This document shows positions 8,829-18,760 of a stretch of 64,000 bases of DNA, piece by piece. The position numbers and the translations under genes were made by a program. The notes under the pieces were generated by a model, which was given only the letters and a program-made list of their open reading frames with translations, searched no databases and had not been told where the DNA came from. Each line of letters opens with the position of its first letter. The first letter of the stretch is position 1. Source of the DNA: Actinotalea sp. Marseille-Q4924 (GTDB lineage Bacteria > Actinomycetota > Actinomycetes > Actinomycetales > Cellulomonadaceae); the NCBI RefSeq assembly GCF_916618755.1, contig NZ_CAKAKB010000003.1:434001-498000 (forward strand), given 5' to 3'.

Positions 8829-9605
8829 TCAGGGCGCGCAGGGCTCGGTCGGCGTGAAGGCGGCCGTGTCGTCGAGGAGCCGCCGCAGCGTGCTCACGGG
8901 CACGAGGAAGCTCTGGCCCGCGGCGTTCTTGGCGTAGACGACGCCGATGACGCGGCCCTGCTCGTCGAGAGCGGCCGACCCCGAGCTGCCCGGCTCGACC
9001 GGCGCGTCGGTGACGAGCACCTCGCCGAGGTTCTCGTTGATGGGGTCGGTGGTCTCGCCGATGACGGTGCCGCTCGTCACCGTGAGGGCACCGCCCTGCG
9101 GGTAGCCGACGACGGTCACGGCGTCACCGCGCACCGGGTCCGCGTCCGCCAGGACGGGGTAGCTCGGCAGCTCCCCGGCGGTCCGGACGATCGCGAGGTC
9201 GGCCAGCGCGGCCGTGCTGGCGGTCGCCACGTCGATGTCGCGCCCGTCGTAGGTGGAGACCTGCACCTCGTCCGACTGCTCGACGACGTGGCGGTTGGTG
9301 ATGAGGACCGTCGCGTCGATCGCGAAGCCCGACCCGGTGGTCAGCGTCCCGCACCCGACGTTGCGGATGCGCACGGCCATGCGCTGGACGGCGTCGAACC
9401 CGTCGGGGGACAGGACGCCGGAGCCCGTCGGCTCGCTCATGGGCGCCTCGCTCGGCACGAGGTCGGTGGCGCGGGGACCGGGCATCTGCGGCACCTCGTC
9501 GAGAGCTCCGTCGACGGTCGCGCACCCGGCGAGAAGGACCGTCGCCAGCACGGCGCTCGCGCCGACGCGGACGCGCCGCGACGTGGCCGCCGGAGGTCGG
9601 CTCAC
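8829..9605 (-). CDS. Trypsin-like serine protease lipoprotein
   Basis: Secreted lipoprotein protease of 258 aa. The signal peptide ends at LLAGC (Cys28). After a flexible Pro/Ser region, the chymotrypsin-fold domain shows the full triad: His106 in ITNRHVVEQ, Asp136 in AALADLAIV and Ser208 in PVEPGSSGSA. There is no PDZ domain, so it is shorter than HtrA. GTG start overlaps the stop of the upstream coiled-coil gene by 4 bp (GTGA), so the pair is an operon. Probable role is extracytoplasmic cleavage or quality control; the substrate is unknown and the membrane coiled-coil neighbour may be a partner. Confidence 0.85.
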   Translation of the reverse strand: MSRPPAATSRRVRVGASAVLATVLLAGCATVDGALDEVPQMPGPRATDLVPSEAPMSEPTGSGVLSPDGFDAVQRMAVRIRNVGCGTLTTGSGFAIDATVLITNRHVVEQSDEVQVSTYDGRDIDVATASTAALADLAIVRTAGELPSYPVLADADPVRGDAVTVVGYPQGGALTVTSGTVIGETTDPINENLGEVLVTDAPVEPGSSGSAALDEQGRVIGVVYAKNAAGQSFLVPVSTLRRLLDDTAAFTPTEPCAP

Positions 9606-10420
9606 CGGCTCAGCTCCCGCTGCAGCGCGATGTTCGCCTCGGTCGCCGTCTGGCACAGGTCCTCCACGTCGGTGCGGAAGCGCTCCAGCTCGGCCGCGTC
9701 GTACCGGGCCGCGTCCGTCACCGTGTCCTGCAGGTACCCGATGAGCTCCTGCTGGCCCTGGACGCACTGGTCCAGGGCGAGGGCGACCTGGCCCGCCGCG
9801 TCGCTGACGCGCTCCTGGTAGTCGACGAGCTGCCGCTGGACCTCGCGGTCGTCGCCGATCTGCGCCTTCTCGTCCGCAAGCTCGACGATGCGGCCCTGCG
9901 CCGTCGCGAGCTGCGCGCGGACGCCGTCCAGCTCGGACTCCGTGCCGGCCAGCGCCGCCCGCGTCGCCGCGAGCTCGTCGCCCAGTCCGCGGGCGTCCGC
10001 GAGGTAGGCGTCGGCGCGCTCCTGCCAGGCCGTGCTCGTGCGGTACAGGTGCACCGTGGACGCGCCGAGGGCCAGGACGAGGAGGACGAGGAAGGTCGTG
10101 GTCGCGATGCGCCGCCGGCGGCGCCGCCGCTCGTCCCGTCCCGTCGGCGCCGGGTCGGTCTCTCCCGCGGGCGTCGGCCCGCCGGTCGGCTCGGGGCTCG
10201 CTGCGGTGGCGCCCGAGGCGGCGGCGCCCGGAGACGCAGCCGCCGGGGTCTGCGGGGCGGACGGCGGCGCCGGGGCGTCCGCGGGCGCGGTCGGCAGCGC
10301 GCTCTCGCGCGGGCCCGTCGTCGGGCCGTCGCCGTCGTGGACGTCCACGTCCCCCGTGCGCCGGCCGACGTCGGTGCCGTGGCCCCCCGCGGGACGCGGC
10401 AGTCCGGTGCTGTCGGTCAC
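9602..10420 (-). CDS. Membrane-anchored coiled-coil protein
   Basis: A 272-residue protein with a disordered Pro/Ala/Thr-rich cytoplasmic N-terminus (1-95), a run of eight arginines (about 98-105), one transmembrane helix (105-123, TFLVLLVLALGAS) and an outside domain with a strong heptad-like coiled coil (about 131-195). Two cysteines (219 and 256) in the C-terminal helical part could form a disulphide. The positive-inside rule puts the C-terminus outside. GTG start chosen because TATGCT lies 6 nt upstream, leaderless style. Function unknown; forms an operon with the protease that follows. Confidence 0.7.
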   Translation of the reverse strand: MTDSTGLPRPAGGHGTDVGRRTGDVDVHDGDGPTTGPRESALPTAPADAPAPPSAPQTPAAASPGAAASGATAASPEPTGGPTPAGETDPAPTGRDERRRRRRRIATTTFLVLLVLALGASTVHLYRTSTAWQERADAYLADARGLGDELAATRAALAGTESELDGVRAQLATAQGRIVELADEKAQIGDDREVQRQLVDYQERVSDAAGQVALALDQCVQGQQELIGYLQDTVTDAARYDAAELERFRTDVEDLCQTATEANIALQRELSR

Positions 10421-10426
10421 CTGGCC

Positions 10427-10432
10427 AGCATA
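10427..10432 (-). promoter_or_regulatory. Putative -10 element (TATGCT) of coiled-coil/protease operon
   Basis: TATGCT on the minus strand ends 6 nt before the GTG at 10420. The spacing suggests a leaderless mRNA for the two-gene operon. Confidence 0.4.
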
Positions 10433-10469
10433 GGACGCCGGCCCGACGGCGCCTCGGCGGGGTAGGTCG

Positions 10470-10841
10470 TCAGGAGACCGGTCCGGTGAACGCCTCGCCA
10501 GGCCCCTCGCCCGGGGCGTCCGGGTAGGGGAGCGCCTCCCGGAAGGCGAGCTGGAGCGATCGCAGGCCGTCACGCAGCGACCGGGCGTGCTGGTTGCCGA
10601 TCTCCGGCGCGGCCGCGGTCACGAGCCCCGCCAGCGCGGTGATGAGCTTCCGCGCCTCGTCGAGGTCGGCGAGCTCGGCCCCGGGCACGTCGGCGGAGTC
10701 CTCCGCGAGCCCGCACTTCACCGCCGCGGCGCTCATGAGGTGGACCGCGGCCGCCTGGATGACGGCGACGGCGGGGATCTCCGCGATGTCCCGCACCGCG
10801 GCGGTCGTGGCGGCGGTCTCGTCCAGCGGGCCCTGTGTCAT
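10470..10841 (-). CDS. DUF1844 family protein
   Basis: A 123-aa protein matching the DUF1844 pattern: an acidic start, then the helix [20 protein letters not shown] and a second helix [17 protein letters not shown]. The family is widespread in actinobacteria next to infC, as here, where it is transcribed divergently from infC. It lacks catalytic motifs; function is not established. ATG start with an AGAGGA-type ribosome binding site upstream. A Pro/Gly-rich tail follows the helical part. Confidence 0.8.
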   Translation of the reverse strand: MTQGPLDETAATTAAVRDIAEIPAVAVIQAAAVHLMSAAAVKCGLAEDSADVPGAELADLDEARKLITALAGLVTAAAPEIGNQHARSLRDGLRSLQLAFREALPYPDAPGEGPGEAFTGPVS

Positions 10842-10961
10842 GGCAGGATCCTCTCACCGCGCCACGGCCCGGCGGCCCGCGCCGCCGCAGGGGGAGCCTC
10901 CGCGGACCGGGGTCCCCGCCCGCGTGCGACGGGGGACAGCGACCCCATCGCCAGCGCCTGG

Positions 10962-10967
10962 TAGAGT
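10962..10967 (+). promoter_or_regulatory. Putative -10 element (TAGAGT) for the infC-rpmI-rplT operon
   Basis: TAGAGT in the divergent region between the DUF1844 gene and infC; transcription from here would give a leader of roughly 255 nt. No good -35 match at 16-18 bp. Confidence 0.4.
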
Positions 10968-11227
10968 GCTGCCCGACCGACCTGGTTCCGTCGTGCCTGC
11001 ACTGCAGTCGCACGGGACCTGGTGCACAAGCGGAGCTGATCCCACCCGCGTACCGACGGTCTGCCTCGGCAGACGACAGGTGCCGGGTCCGGTCCGGAGG
11101 TGCCGTCCCCCTGGGGCCAGCACCTCGGCGTCGTCGTCGGCGCACCGGACTGCAGGCCCCCGCGACGTGCTCGACGCGGGGGCCTTCCTCGTCGCGGCGG
11201 TCGTCCCGTCGAGTCGAGGAGCAGCAC
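10968..11227 (+). promoter_or_regulatory. Long structured infC leader with terminator-like hairpin
   Basis: About 260 nt without a convincing gene precede infC. It contains a hairpin at 11059-11074 (GTCTGC paired with GCAGAC around CTCG) and a strong 10-bp stem at 11155-11184 (GGCCCCCGCG with CGCGGGGGCC), followed by TTCCTCG rather than a full T-run. In Bacillus and others the infC-rpmI-rplT operon is autoregulated through leader attenuation by L20 or IF3; this leader has the size and stem to do something similar. That function is inference; no L20-binding mimic was confirmed. Confidence 0.5.
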
Positions 11228-11899
11228 ATCAGCGAGCCGCGCATCAACGACCGGATCCGCGTGTCCGAGGTCCGCCTGGTCGGTCCGAACGGCGAGCAGG
11301 TCGGCATCGTCCGGGTGGAGGATGCCCTGCGACTGGCGCAGGAGGCCGATCTCGACCTGGTCGAGGTCGCCCCGGACGCCAGGCCGCCGGTCTGCAAGCT
11401 CATGGACTACGGCAAGTTCAAGTACGAGGCGGACATGAAGGCGCGGGAGGCCCGGCGCAACCAGGCCAACACCGTCCTCAAGGAGATCCGCTTCCGCCTG
11501 AAGATCGACCCGCACGACTACGGCACCAAGAAGGGCCACGTCGAGCGGTTCCTCAAGGCGGGGGACAAGGTCAAGGTCATGATCATGTTTCGTGGTCGCG
11601 AGCAGTCGCGCCCGGAGATGGGCGTGCGCCTGCTGCAGCGGCTGGCCGAGGACGTCTCGGAGCTGGCCACGATCGAGAGCATGCCGAAGCAGGACGGCCG
11701 TAACATGATCATGGTGCTTGCGCCGGTCAAGAAGAAGGCCGAGGCGAAGAGCGAGAAGCGCAAGGCGCAGGCCGAGGCCGAGGCGGCCAAGGACGCGGCG
11801 CGCACCGGTCAGGCCGACGGTGCCGCCCCCGCGGCCACCGACGCCCCGGCGCCGCAGGCTCCCGCCGCGCCGACGCCCGCCGACGCCGCCCAGGCCTGA
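11228..11899 (+). CDS. infC: Translation initiation factor IF-3 (AUC start codon)
   Basis: IF-3 blocks premature 50S joining and proofreads the start codon. The 223-aa product begins at the ATC of [12 protein letters not shown], the exact start of actinobacterial IF-3 proteins, with GAGGAG (11216-11221) six nt upstream. No ATG, GTG or TTG lies in frame nearby, so the initiation codon must be AUC. Rare AUU/AUC starts in infC are known and let IF-3 repress its own translation. The N-domain, the linker ([15 protein letters not shown]) and the C-domain with [10 protein letters not shown] are intact. From about residue 175 there is a non-conserved Lys/Ala/Pro-rich tail of some 45 residues. Confidence 0.95.
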   Translation: MSEPRINDRIRVSEVRLVGPNGEQVGIVRVEDALRLAQEADLDLVEVAPDARPPVCKLMDYGKFKYEADMKAREARRNQANTVLKEIRFRLKIDPHDYGTKKGHVERFLKAGDKVKVMIMFRGREQSRPEMGVRLLQRLAEDVSELATIESMPKQDGRNMIMVLAPVKKKAEAKSEKRKAQAEAEAAKDAARTGQADGAAPAATDAPAPQAPAAPTPADAAQA

Positions 11900-11984
11900 G
11901 GCCCCACGAACCACCCGTCCAGGTGCGAGCCCACCGGCCCGCACGTGATCCAGCCCCCGGGCGTACGAGGAAGAGAGCACACCA

Positions 11985-12179
11985 GTGCCGAAGAACAAGA
12001 CGCACAGTGGTGCGAAGAAGCGTTTCCGGCTCACCGGGACCGGCAAGGTCATGCGGGAGCAGGCGGGCGCGCGTCACCTGTTCGAGCACAAGTCGAGCCG
12101 CCGGACCCGTCGCCTCGCGTCGGACCAGGTCCTGTCGCCGGCCGACGCCCCGAAGATCAAGAAGCTGCTCGGCAAGTGA
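11985..12179 (+). CDS. rpmI: 50S ribosomal protein L35
   Basis: A 64-residue very basic protein with the L35 signature start [14 protein letters not shown], binding 23S rRNA in the large subunit. Length is typical. It follows infC and precedes rplT, the universal order. An AGGAAGAGAG-rich sequence upstream provides the ribosome binding site. Confidence 0.97.
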   Translation: MPKNKTHSGAKKRFRLTGTGKVMREQAGARHLFEHKSSRRTRRLASDQVLSPADAPKIKKLLGK

Positions 12180-12237
12180 GCCCGCGGGTGCGCAGCACCC
12201 CGCTCACCTGTGAGCCCCGACACGCAAGGAGCATCAC

Positions 12238-12621
12238 GTGGCACGCGTGAAGCGGGCGGTCAACGCCCAGAAGAAGCGCCGGTCGACCCTCGAGAAGGCG
12301 TCCGGCTACCGCGGTCAGCGGTCCCGCCTGTACCGCAAGGCGAAGGAGCAGGTCACCCACTCCCTCGTCTACGCCTACCGCGACCGCAAGGCGCGCAAGG
12401 GCGACTTCCGCAAGCTGTGGATCCAGCGCATCAACGCCGCGGTCCGCGCCGAGGGCATGACGTACAACCGCTTCATCCAGGGCCTCAAGGCCGCGGGTGT
12501 CGAGGTCGATCGTCGTGCGCTCGCGGAGATCGCCGTCAGCGACCCGGCAGCCTTCGCGGCGATCGTCCAGGTCGCCAAGGACGCCCTGCCCGCGGACGTC
12601 AACGCGCCGTCGGCGGCCTGA
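12238..12621 (+). CDS. rplT: 50S ribosomal protein L20
   Basis: A 127-residue basic protein needed for early 50S assembly; it begins [14 protein letters not shown] as in other L20 proteins after the GTG start. The C-terminal globular region ([25 protein letters not shown]) is complete. An AAGGAG ribosome binding site is at about 12225-12230. In several bacteria L20 represses this operon by binding the leader. Confidence 0.97.
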   Translation: MARVKRAVNAQKKRRSTLEKASGYRGQRSRLYRKAKEQVTHSLVYAYRDRKARKGDFRKLWIQRINAAVRAEGMTYNRFIQGLKAAGVEVDRRALAEIAVSDPAAFAAIVQVAKDALPADVNAPSAA

Positions 12622-12661
12622 GCCGCTGCGCGACCACGCGCGACCGGCGGACACCCGGCCG

Positions 12662-13498
12662 ATGCCCGAGCTCACCAACCCCCGCGCCGAGCGGGTGAGG
12701 GCGGTCCGGGCACTGGCCGGGCGTTCGGCGCGTCTGCGGCACGGTCGCTACCTCGTCGAGGGCCCGCAGGGCGTCCGGGAGCTGGTCGTGGAGGCGCCCG
12801 GCGACGTCGTCGACCTGTACCTCACCGACTCCTCCGCGGGGCGCCACGACGAGCTCGTGGCAGCGGCGGCGGTGGCCGGGATCCGCCCGCGGATCGGCAC
12901 CGCCGAGGTGCTTGCCGCCATGAGCCCGGACGCGCAGGAGGTGCTGGCGGTCGCGCGCACGCGCGTCGTCGGCGCGGCCGACGTGCTCCGGGCCGCGCCG
13001 CGCCTGGTCGCCGTGCTGCACCACGTCCGCGACCCCGGCAACGCCGGCACGGTCATCCGTGCGGCGGACGCGGCGGGTGCGGACGGTGCGGTCCTCACGG
13101 AGGCCAGCGTCGACGTGCACAGCCCCAAGGTGATCAGGTCGACCGCTGGGTCCTTCTTCCACCTGCCGGTCGCGACCGGGGCGGTGCTCCCGGAGGTCGT
13201 CGCGCTCCTGCGTGCGGCCGGGCTCCAGGTCCTGGCGGCGGACGGCGGTGGCGAGTGGGACCTCGACGACCTCCTCGACCTCGTGGGCGACCCGGCGCGC
13301 CCGTCGGCCGCACCGGACCTCGCCGCACCGACGGCGTGGCTCTTCGGCAACGAGGCGTGGGGGCTGCGGCCGGAGGACCGGGCGCTCGCCGACGCCGTCG
13401 TCCGCGTGCCGCTGCACGGCCGGGCCGAGTCCCTCAACCTGGCGACGGCCGCGACCGTCTGCCTGTACGCCTCCGCCCGTGCCCAGCGTCGGTCCTGA
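12662..13498 (+). CDS. SpoU/TrmH-family RNA 2'-O-methyltransferase
   Basis: A 278-residue SPOUT-class methyltransferase, the actinobacterial gene commonly found straight after rplT (tsnR-like in M. tuberculosis). An N-terminal substrate-binding domain (about 1-105, beginning with an RLRHGRYLVEGP motif) is followed by the knotted domain: motif 1 NAGTVIRAADAAG, motif 2 LFGNEAWGL and motif 3 ESLNLATAATVCLY, which together form the AdoMet site. The target is probably 23S rRNA, by family analogy. ATG start 41 bp after rplT. A 16-bp tandem duplication covers its stop codon. Confidence 0.88.
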   Translation: MPELTNPRAERVRAVRALAGRSARLRHGRYLVEGPQGVRELVVEAPGDVVDLYLTDSSAGRHDELVAAAAVAGIRPRIGTAEVLAAMSPDAQEVLAVARTRVVGAADVLRAAPRLVAVLHHVRDPGNAGTVIRAADAAGADGAVLTEASVDVHSPKVIRSTAGSFFHLPVATGAVLPEVVALLRAAGLQVLAADGGGEWDLDDLLDLVGDPARPSAAPDLAAPTAWLFGNEAWGLRPEDRALADAVVRVPLHGRAESLNLATAATVCLYASARAQRRS

Positions 13499-13520
13499 CG
13501 GCTCGCGGTCCTGACGGCTC
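13491..13520 (+). repeat. 16-bp tandem duplication over the methyltransferase stop codon
   Basis: GGTCCTGACGGCTC occurs at 13491-13504 and again at 13507-13520, spaced as a 16-bp direct duplication. The first copy contains the stop codon of the SpoU-type gene. Confidence 0.8.
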
Positions 13521-13551
13521 CCGTCGTCGCGGCTCCGGGCATCCTGGACCG

Positions 13552-14205
13552 ATGCGCCTCTTCGCCGCCCTGCGGCCTCCGGACGTCGTGCTGCACCACC
13601 TCGCCGCGGCCCTCGAGGCCGTGCGGCTGGGCACCGACGGAGCCGACGCCGCCGGTCCTCGCTCGCCGGTGCGGTGGTCGCCACCGGAGAACTGGCACGT
13701 CACCCTGGCGTTCTACGGTGACGTGCCGGACGGGGCGGCGCACGAGCTGCAGGAGGGCCTGGCCGTCCTGTCCTCCGGCCGCGAGCCCTTCGACCTGAGC
13801 CTCCGCGGCGCCGGCGTGTTCGCGCACCGCACGCTGTGGGTGGGCGTCGGCGGCGACGCCGGCGCCGCAGCCGAGCTCTGCGCCGGGGCGCGCGAGGTCG
13901 GCGCTGTCGTCCTCGGCCACGCCGAGACGCGGGAACGGTCGCGGCCGCACCTCACCGTCGGTCGGGTCGCGCAGGACGTGCGGGCAGGACGCTCGCGGGG
14001 CCGTCGGGGGCCGGGTGACGGCCGCCCGGCGCCGGACGAACTGGCTGGTCCGGTGCGGGCCCTCGGCGTCTACGAGGGCCCCTCCTGGACGGTCACGGAC
14101 CTGCGCCTGGTCCGGTCGGAGCTCGGCCGCGGCCGCGGCGGGTCCGCCCTGCACACGGACGTCGCCCGGCTCGCCCTGGACGCCCGTCACGGCGGAGAGC
14201 CGTGA
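13552..14205 (+). CDS. thpR: RNA 2',3'-cyclic phosphodiesterase / 2H phosphoesterase
   Basis: A 217-residue 2H-phosphoesterase (LigT/ThpR type). The two catalytic HxT motifs are NWHVTLAFYG (His49) and RPHLTVGRV (His133). The N-terminus RLFAALRPPD is typical. Between the second motif and the last strand there is an extra Arg/Gly/Pro-rich stretch (about 140-165) that is not usual in compact family members. Likely hydrolyses 2',3'-cyclic phosphate RNA ends; the true substrate in bacteria is unclear. ATG start 53 bp after the methyltransferase. Confidence 0.85.
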   Translation: MRLFAALRPPDVVLHHLAAALEAVRLGTDGADAAGPRSPVRWSPPENWHVTLAFYGDVPDGAAHELQEGLAVLSSGREPFDLSLRGAGVFAHRTLWVGVGGDAGAAAELCAGAREVGAVVLGHAETRERSRPHLTVGRVAQDVRAGRSRGRRGPGDGRPAPDELAGPVRALGVYEGPSWTVTDLRLVRSELGRGRGGSALHTDVARLALDARHGGEP

Positions 14206-14263
14206 CCTCCCGCGCCGGACTCGCCGCTCCAGCCGGCCGGCCCTGGGTCGTGGGCCCTGTGCC

Positions 14264-14389
14264 ATGATGACCGGCATGACCCGGCCGCCCGCTCCCGACG
14301 ACGCCGCGCAGCGTGCCGTCGCGGCGGATGCCCGGCGCCGTCGTCGGACGGGTCGATTTAGCCGGCCCGCCGAGGGCCCGCCCCGCTGA
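14264..14389 (+). CDS. Possible 41-residue basic ORF of unknown function
   Basis: A short frame begins ATGATGACC and codes for a peptide rich in Arg, Ala and Pro ending RFSRPAEGPPR. It lies alone in the 317-bp gap between thpR and pheS. No Shine-Dalgarno sequence is evident and three in-frame ATGs compete. GC-rich DNA produces such frames by chance, so this is a weak call. Confidence 0.25.
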   Translation: MMTGMTRPPAPDDAAQRAVAADARRRRRTGRFSRPAEGPPR

Positions 14390-14471
14390 CGTCGTGCCGC
14401 CGGACCATCGCGCCGGCGCGACCTGACGGTCCATCCAGCGGAGGACGACGAGGCCCCACGGCGGGCGCCAC

Positions 14472-15625
<1,154 letters not shown>

Positions 15626-15626
<1 letters not shown>

Positions 15627-18196
15627 TGCCGCGCATCCCGCTGACCTGGCTCGCCGAGCACGTCGACCTGCCGCCCGGCACGACGGCCGAGCAGCTCGCC
15701 GCCGACCTCGTCCGCGTCGGGCTCGAGGAGGAGGCCGTCCACGGCGCCGCCGTCACCGGCCCGCTCGTCGTCGGCCGCGTCGTCGAGCGCACGCCCGAGC
15801 CGCAGAAGAACGGCAAGACGATCAACTGGTGCCGCGTCGACGTCGGCAGCCACAACGAGGCCGCCGACGACGGTGCGGTGCGCCCCCGCGGCATCGTCTG
15901 CGGCGCGCACAACTTCGACGTCGGCGACCTCGTGGTGGTCGCGCTCCCGGGCGCTGTCCTGCCCGGTCCGTTCCCCATCGCGTCCCGGAGGACGTACGGG
16001 CACGTGTCCGACGGCATGATCTGCTCCGCCAAGGAGCTCGACCTGGGTGACGACCACGACGGGATCATCGTGCTGTCGCCCGACGACGTCGACGCGTCGC
16101 CCGGCGACGACGCCAAGGCGCTCCTCGGCCTCGGCGAGGAGGTCCTCGAGATCAACGTGACGCCGGACCGGGGCTACTGCTTCTCCATGCGGGGCGTCGC
16201 CCGGGAGTACGGCCACTCGACGGGAGCGTCGTTCCGCGACCCGGCCGCGCTGCAGGACGCGGACGAGCGGCCGGCGGAGGGCGGTTTCCCCGTCGAGGTC
16301 GACGACGCGAGCCCGGTCCACGGCGCCGCGGGGTGCGACCGCTTCGTCGCCCAGGTCGTCCGCGCCGTCCGCGCGCACGGCCAGTCCCCGGCGTGGATGC
16401 AGCGCCGGCTCACGCAGGCCGGCATGCGCCCCATCTCGCTCGCGGTCGACGTGACGAACTACGTCATGCTCGACCTCGGCCAGCCCCTGCACGCCTACGA
16501 CCTCGAGCAGGTCGCGGCGCCGGTCGTGGTCCGGCGGGCCGACGCCGGCGAGCAGCTGCGGACGCTCGACGGGACGCTCCGCGAGCTGCACCCGGAGGAC
16601 CTCCTCATCACCGACAGCCCGGCGGCCTCCGGCCGCGCCGGGCGGGTGCTCGGCATGGCCGGCGTCATGGGCGGGGCGGAGTCCGAGGTCACCGACGCGA
16701 CGACGGACCTGCTCATCGAGGCGGCGCACTTCGACCCGGTCACCGTCGCGCGCACCGCCCGGCGCCACCGCATCCCCAGCGAGGCGGCCAAGCGCTTCGA
16801 GCGCGGCGTGGACCCGCAGCTGCCCCGGGTCGCCGCACGCCGCGCCGTGGAGCTCCTCCTGCGCTACGGCGGCGGCACGGCGGACGACGCGCTCACGGAC
16901 GTGGACCGCACGGGAGCGCGGACGGTCGTCGAGCTGCCGCTGGACCTGCCGGCGCGGCTCGTCGGTGTGCCGTACACCGCGGAGGAGGTGGCGCAGACCC
17001 TCACGGAGATCGGCTGCGCGGTCGAGGCTGACGGGCAGTCCGCTCGGGTGACCGTCCCCAGCTGGCGTCCGGACCTCGCGGTGCCCGTCGACCTGGTGGA
17101 GGAGGTGGCCCGGCTGCGGGGCTACGACGCCATCCCGTCGGTCCTGCCCCAGGCTCCCGCGGGGCGGGGTCTCACCCGGTCCCAGGCGGCTCGTCGCGCC
17201 GTGGCGGACGCGCTGGTCGGCGCCGGGTTCGTCGAGGTGCTCAGCTACCCGTTCGTCGGTGCGCACCAGCACGACGCGCTGGGCCTGCCGGCCGACGACG
17301 CACGTCGGCACGCCGTGCGCCTCCTCAACCCGCTGTCGGACGAGCAGCCCGAGATGCGCACGCACCTCCTGGTGACGCTCCTGGAGACCGTGCGTCGCAA
17401 CGTCGGGCGTGGGCTCGTCGACGTCGCGCTGGTCGAGTCCGGACTCGTCACGCGACCGGACCGGGGTGCCCCGGCCGCCCCGCAGCTGCGGGGCGCCACG
17501 CTCCCGTCGTCCGAGGAGCTCGCGGCGCTCGACGCCGCGGTGCCGCCGCAGCCGCGGCACGTGGCCGGCGTCCTGACCGGCGTGCGCGAGCCCGCGGGCT
17601 GGTGGGGTCCCGGCCGCCGCGCGGACCACACCGACGCGATCGAGGCCGCGCTCCTCGTCGGCCGGGCGGTCGGCGTGGACCTGTCGGTCGCGGCGGCCGC
17701 CGTCGCGCCCTGGCACCCGGGCCGGACGGCCGAGGTGCGGCGACCCGACGGCGTCGTCGTCGGGCACGCCGGTGAGCTCCACCCGCGCGTCGTCGCGGCG
17801 CTGGACCTGCCGTCCCGGACGGTGGCGTTCGAGCTGGACCTCGACGCCGTGCTGGCCGTGGCGCCGACCGAACCGGTGCAGGCGGTCGCCGTGCCGACGT
17901 TCCCGCCGGCGAAGGAGGACATCGCGCTCGTCGTGGCCGAGCACGTCGCGGTGGGGGAGCTCCTCGACGCGGTGCGCGTCGGGGCGTCGTCGTCGCCGGC
18001 GGGGGACATCGTGGAGGAGCTGCGGGTCTTCGACGTCTACCGCGGCGCGCCGGTGCCTGACGGCTCCAAGTCCGTCGCCTTCTCGCTGCGGCTGCGGGCG
18101 GCGGACCGGACCCTGACGTCCGCGGAGGCTGCTGCGGTGCGCGAGGCCGCCGTCGCGGAGGCGCACCGACGGCACGGCGCGACCCTGCGGGCCTGA
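15626..18196 (+). CDS. pheT: Phenylalanine-tRNA ligase beta subunit
   Basis: Large PheRS subunit of 856 aa. Domains in order: N-terminal B1 region starting MPRIPLTWLAEHV, the tRNA-binding EMAP-like OB domain (about 45-155, VVGRVVERTPEP), B3/B4 editing domain (about 220-400, with TNYVMLDLGQPLHAYDL and EAAKRFERGVDPQL), B5, the catalytic-like core and a C-terminal ferredoxin-fold anticodon-binding domain (about 765-856, VPTFPPAKEDIALVV). All present and of normal length. Confidence 0.97.
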
Positions 18197-18217
18197 CCGC
18201 GCCTCGGGCGTCGCTCC

Positions 18218-18760
18218 TCAGGAACCGGCGGCGCCGCCGTCCCGCACGAGCCGGTGCGACGGCGCCGCCAGCAGCGCGACCTCCACGGTCCCCCCGGAGG
18301 TCCGCTGCGTGCCGACCTGCTCGAAGCCGAGCCGCCGGTGGAAGGCGAGCGACCCCGGGTTCGGCGGGTCGAGGTTCACCTCGCAGGTCACCTCGGCCAG
18401 CCCGAGCCCGACCGCGCGACGCGCCGTGGTCCCGTACAGCGCGCGCCCGCGTCCGAGCCCGTGCGCTGCCGGCGCGACGACGATCCGGTCGACGTACAGC
18501 GAGCCGGGGCGGTGCTCGCTGAACCAGCGGTAGTTCTCGCTGGGGTACTCGGCGCCGGGCGCCAGCGCGAGCAGGAAGCCGTCCGGACCCGCACCGGCGT
18601 CCGTGACGAGCGCGACGGCGCACCGCCGGACGTGCCGGGCGAGACCGGCCGTCCCCAGGGCCGTGACGGCCGGCACGGCGGCGTCGTTGAGCGAGGCGAG
18701 GACCTCCAGGTCGTCGGCGCGCAGGTCCCTGATCACGGGCTCGATGCTCGCACGGGTCAC
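18218..18760 (-). CDS. GNAT-family acetyltransferase
   Basis: A 180-residue GNAT protein with a complete acetyl-CoA-binding strand-loop-helix: YVDRIVVAPAAHGLGRGRALY, then CEVNLDPPNPGSLAFHRRLGFEQVG. It starts MTRASIEPVIRDLRADDLEVL and its GTG start overlaps the quinone oxidoreductase stop by 4 bp, so it is the second gene of a minus-strand operon. The acceptor substrate cannot be read from sequence. Confidence 0.85.
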   Translation of the reverse strand: MTRASIEPVIRDLRADDLEVLASLNDAAVPAVTALGTAGLARHVRRCAVALVTDAGAGPDGFLLALAPGAEYPSENYRWFSEHRPGSLYVDRIVVAPAAHGLGRGRALYGTTARRAVGLGLAEVTCEVNLDPPNPGSLAFHRRLGFEQVGTQRTSGGTVEVALLAAPSHRLVRDGGAAGS

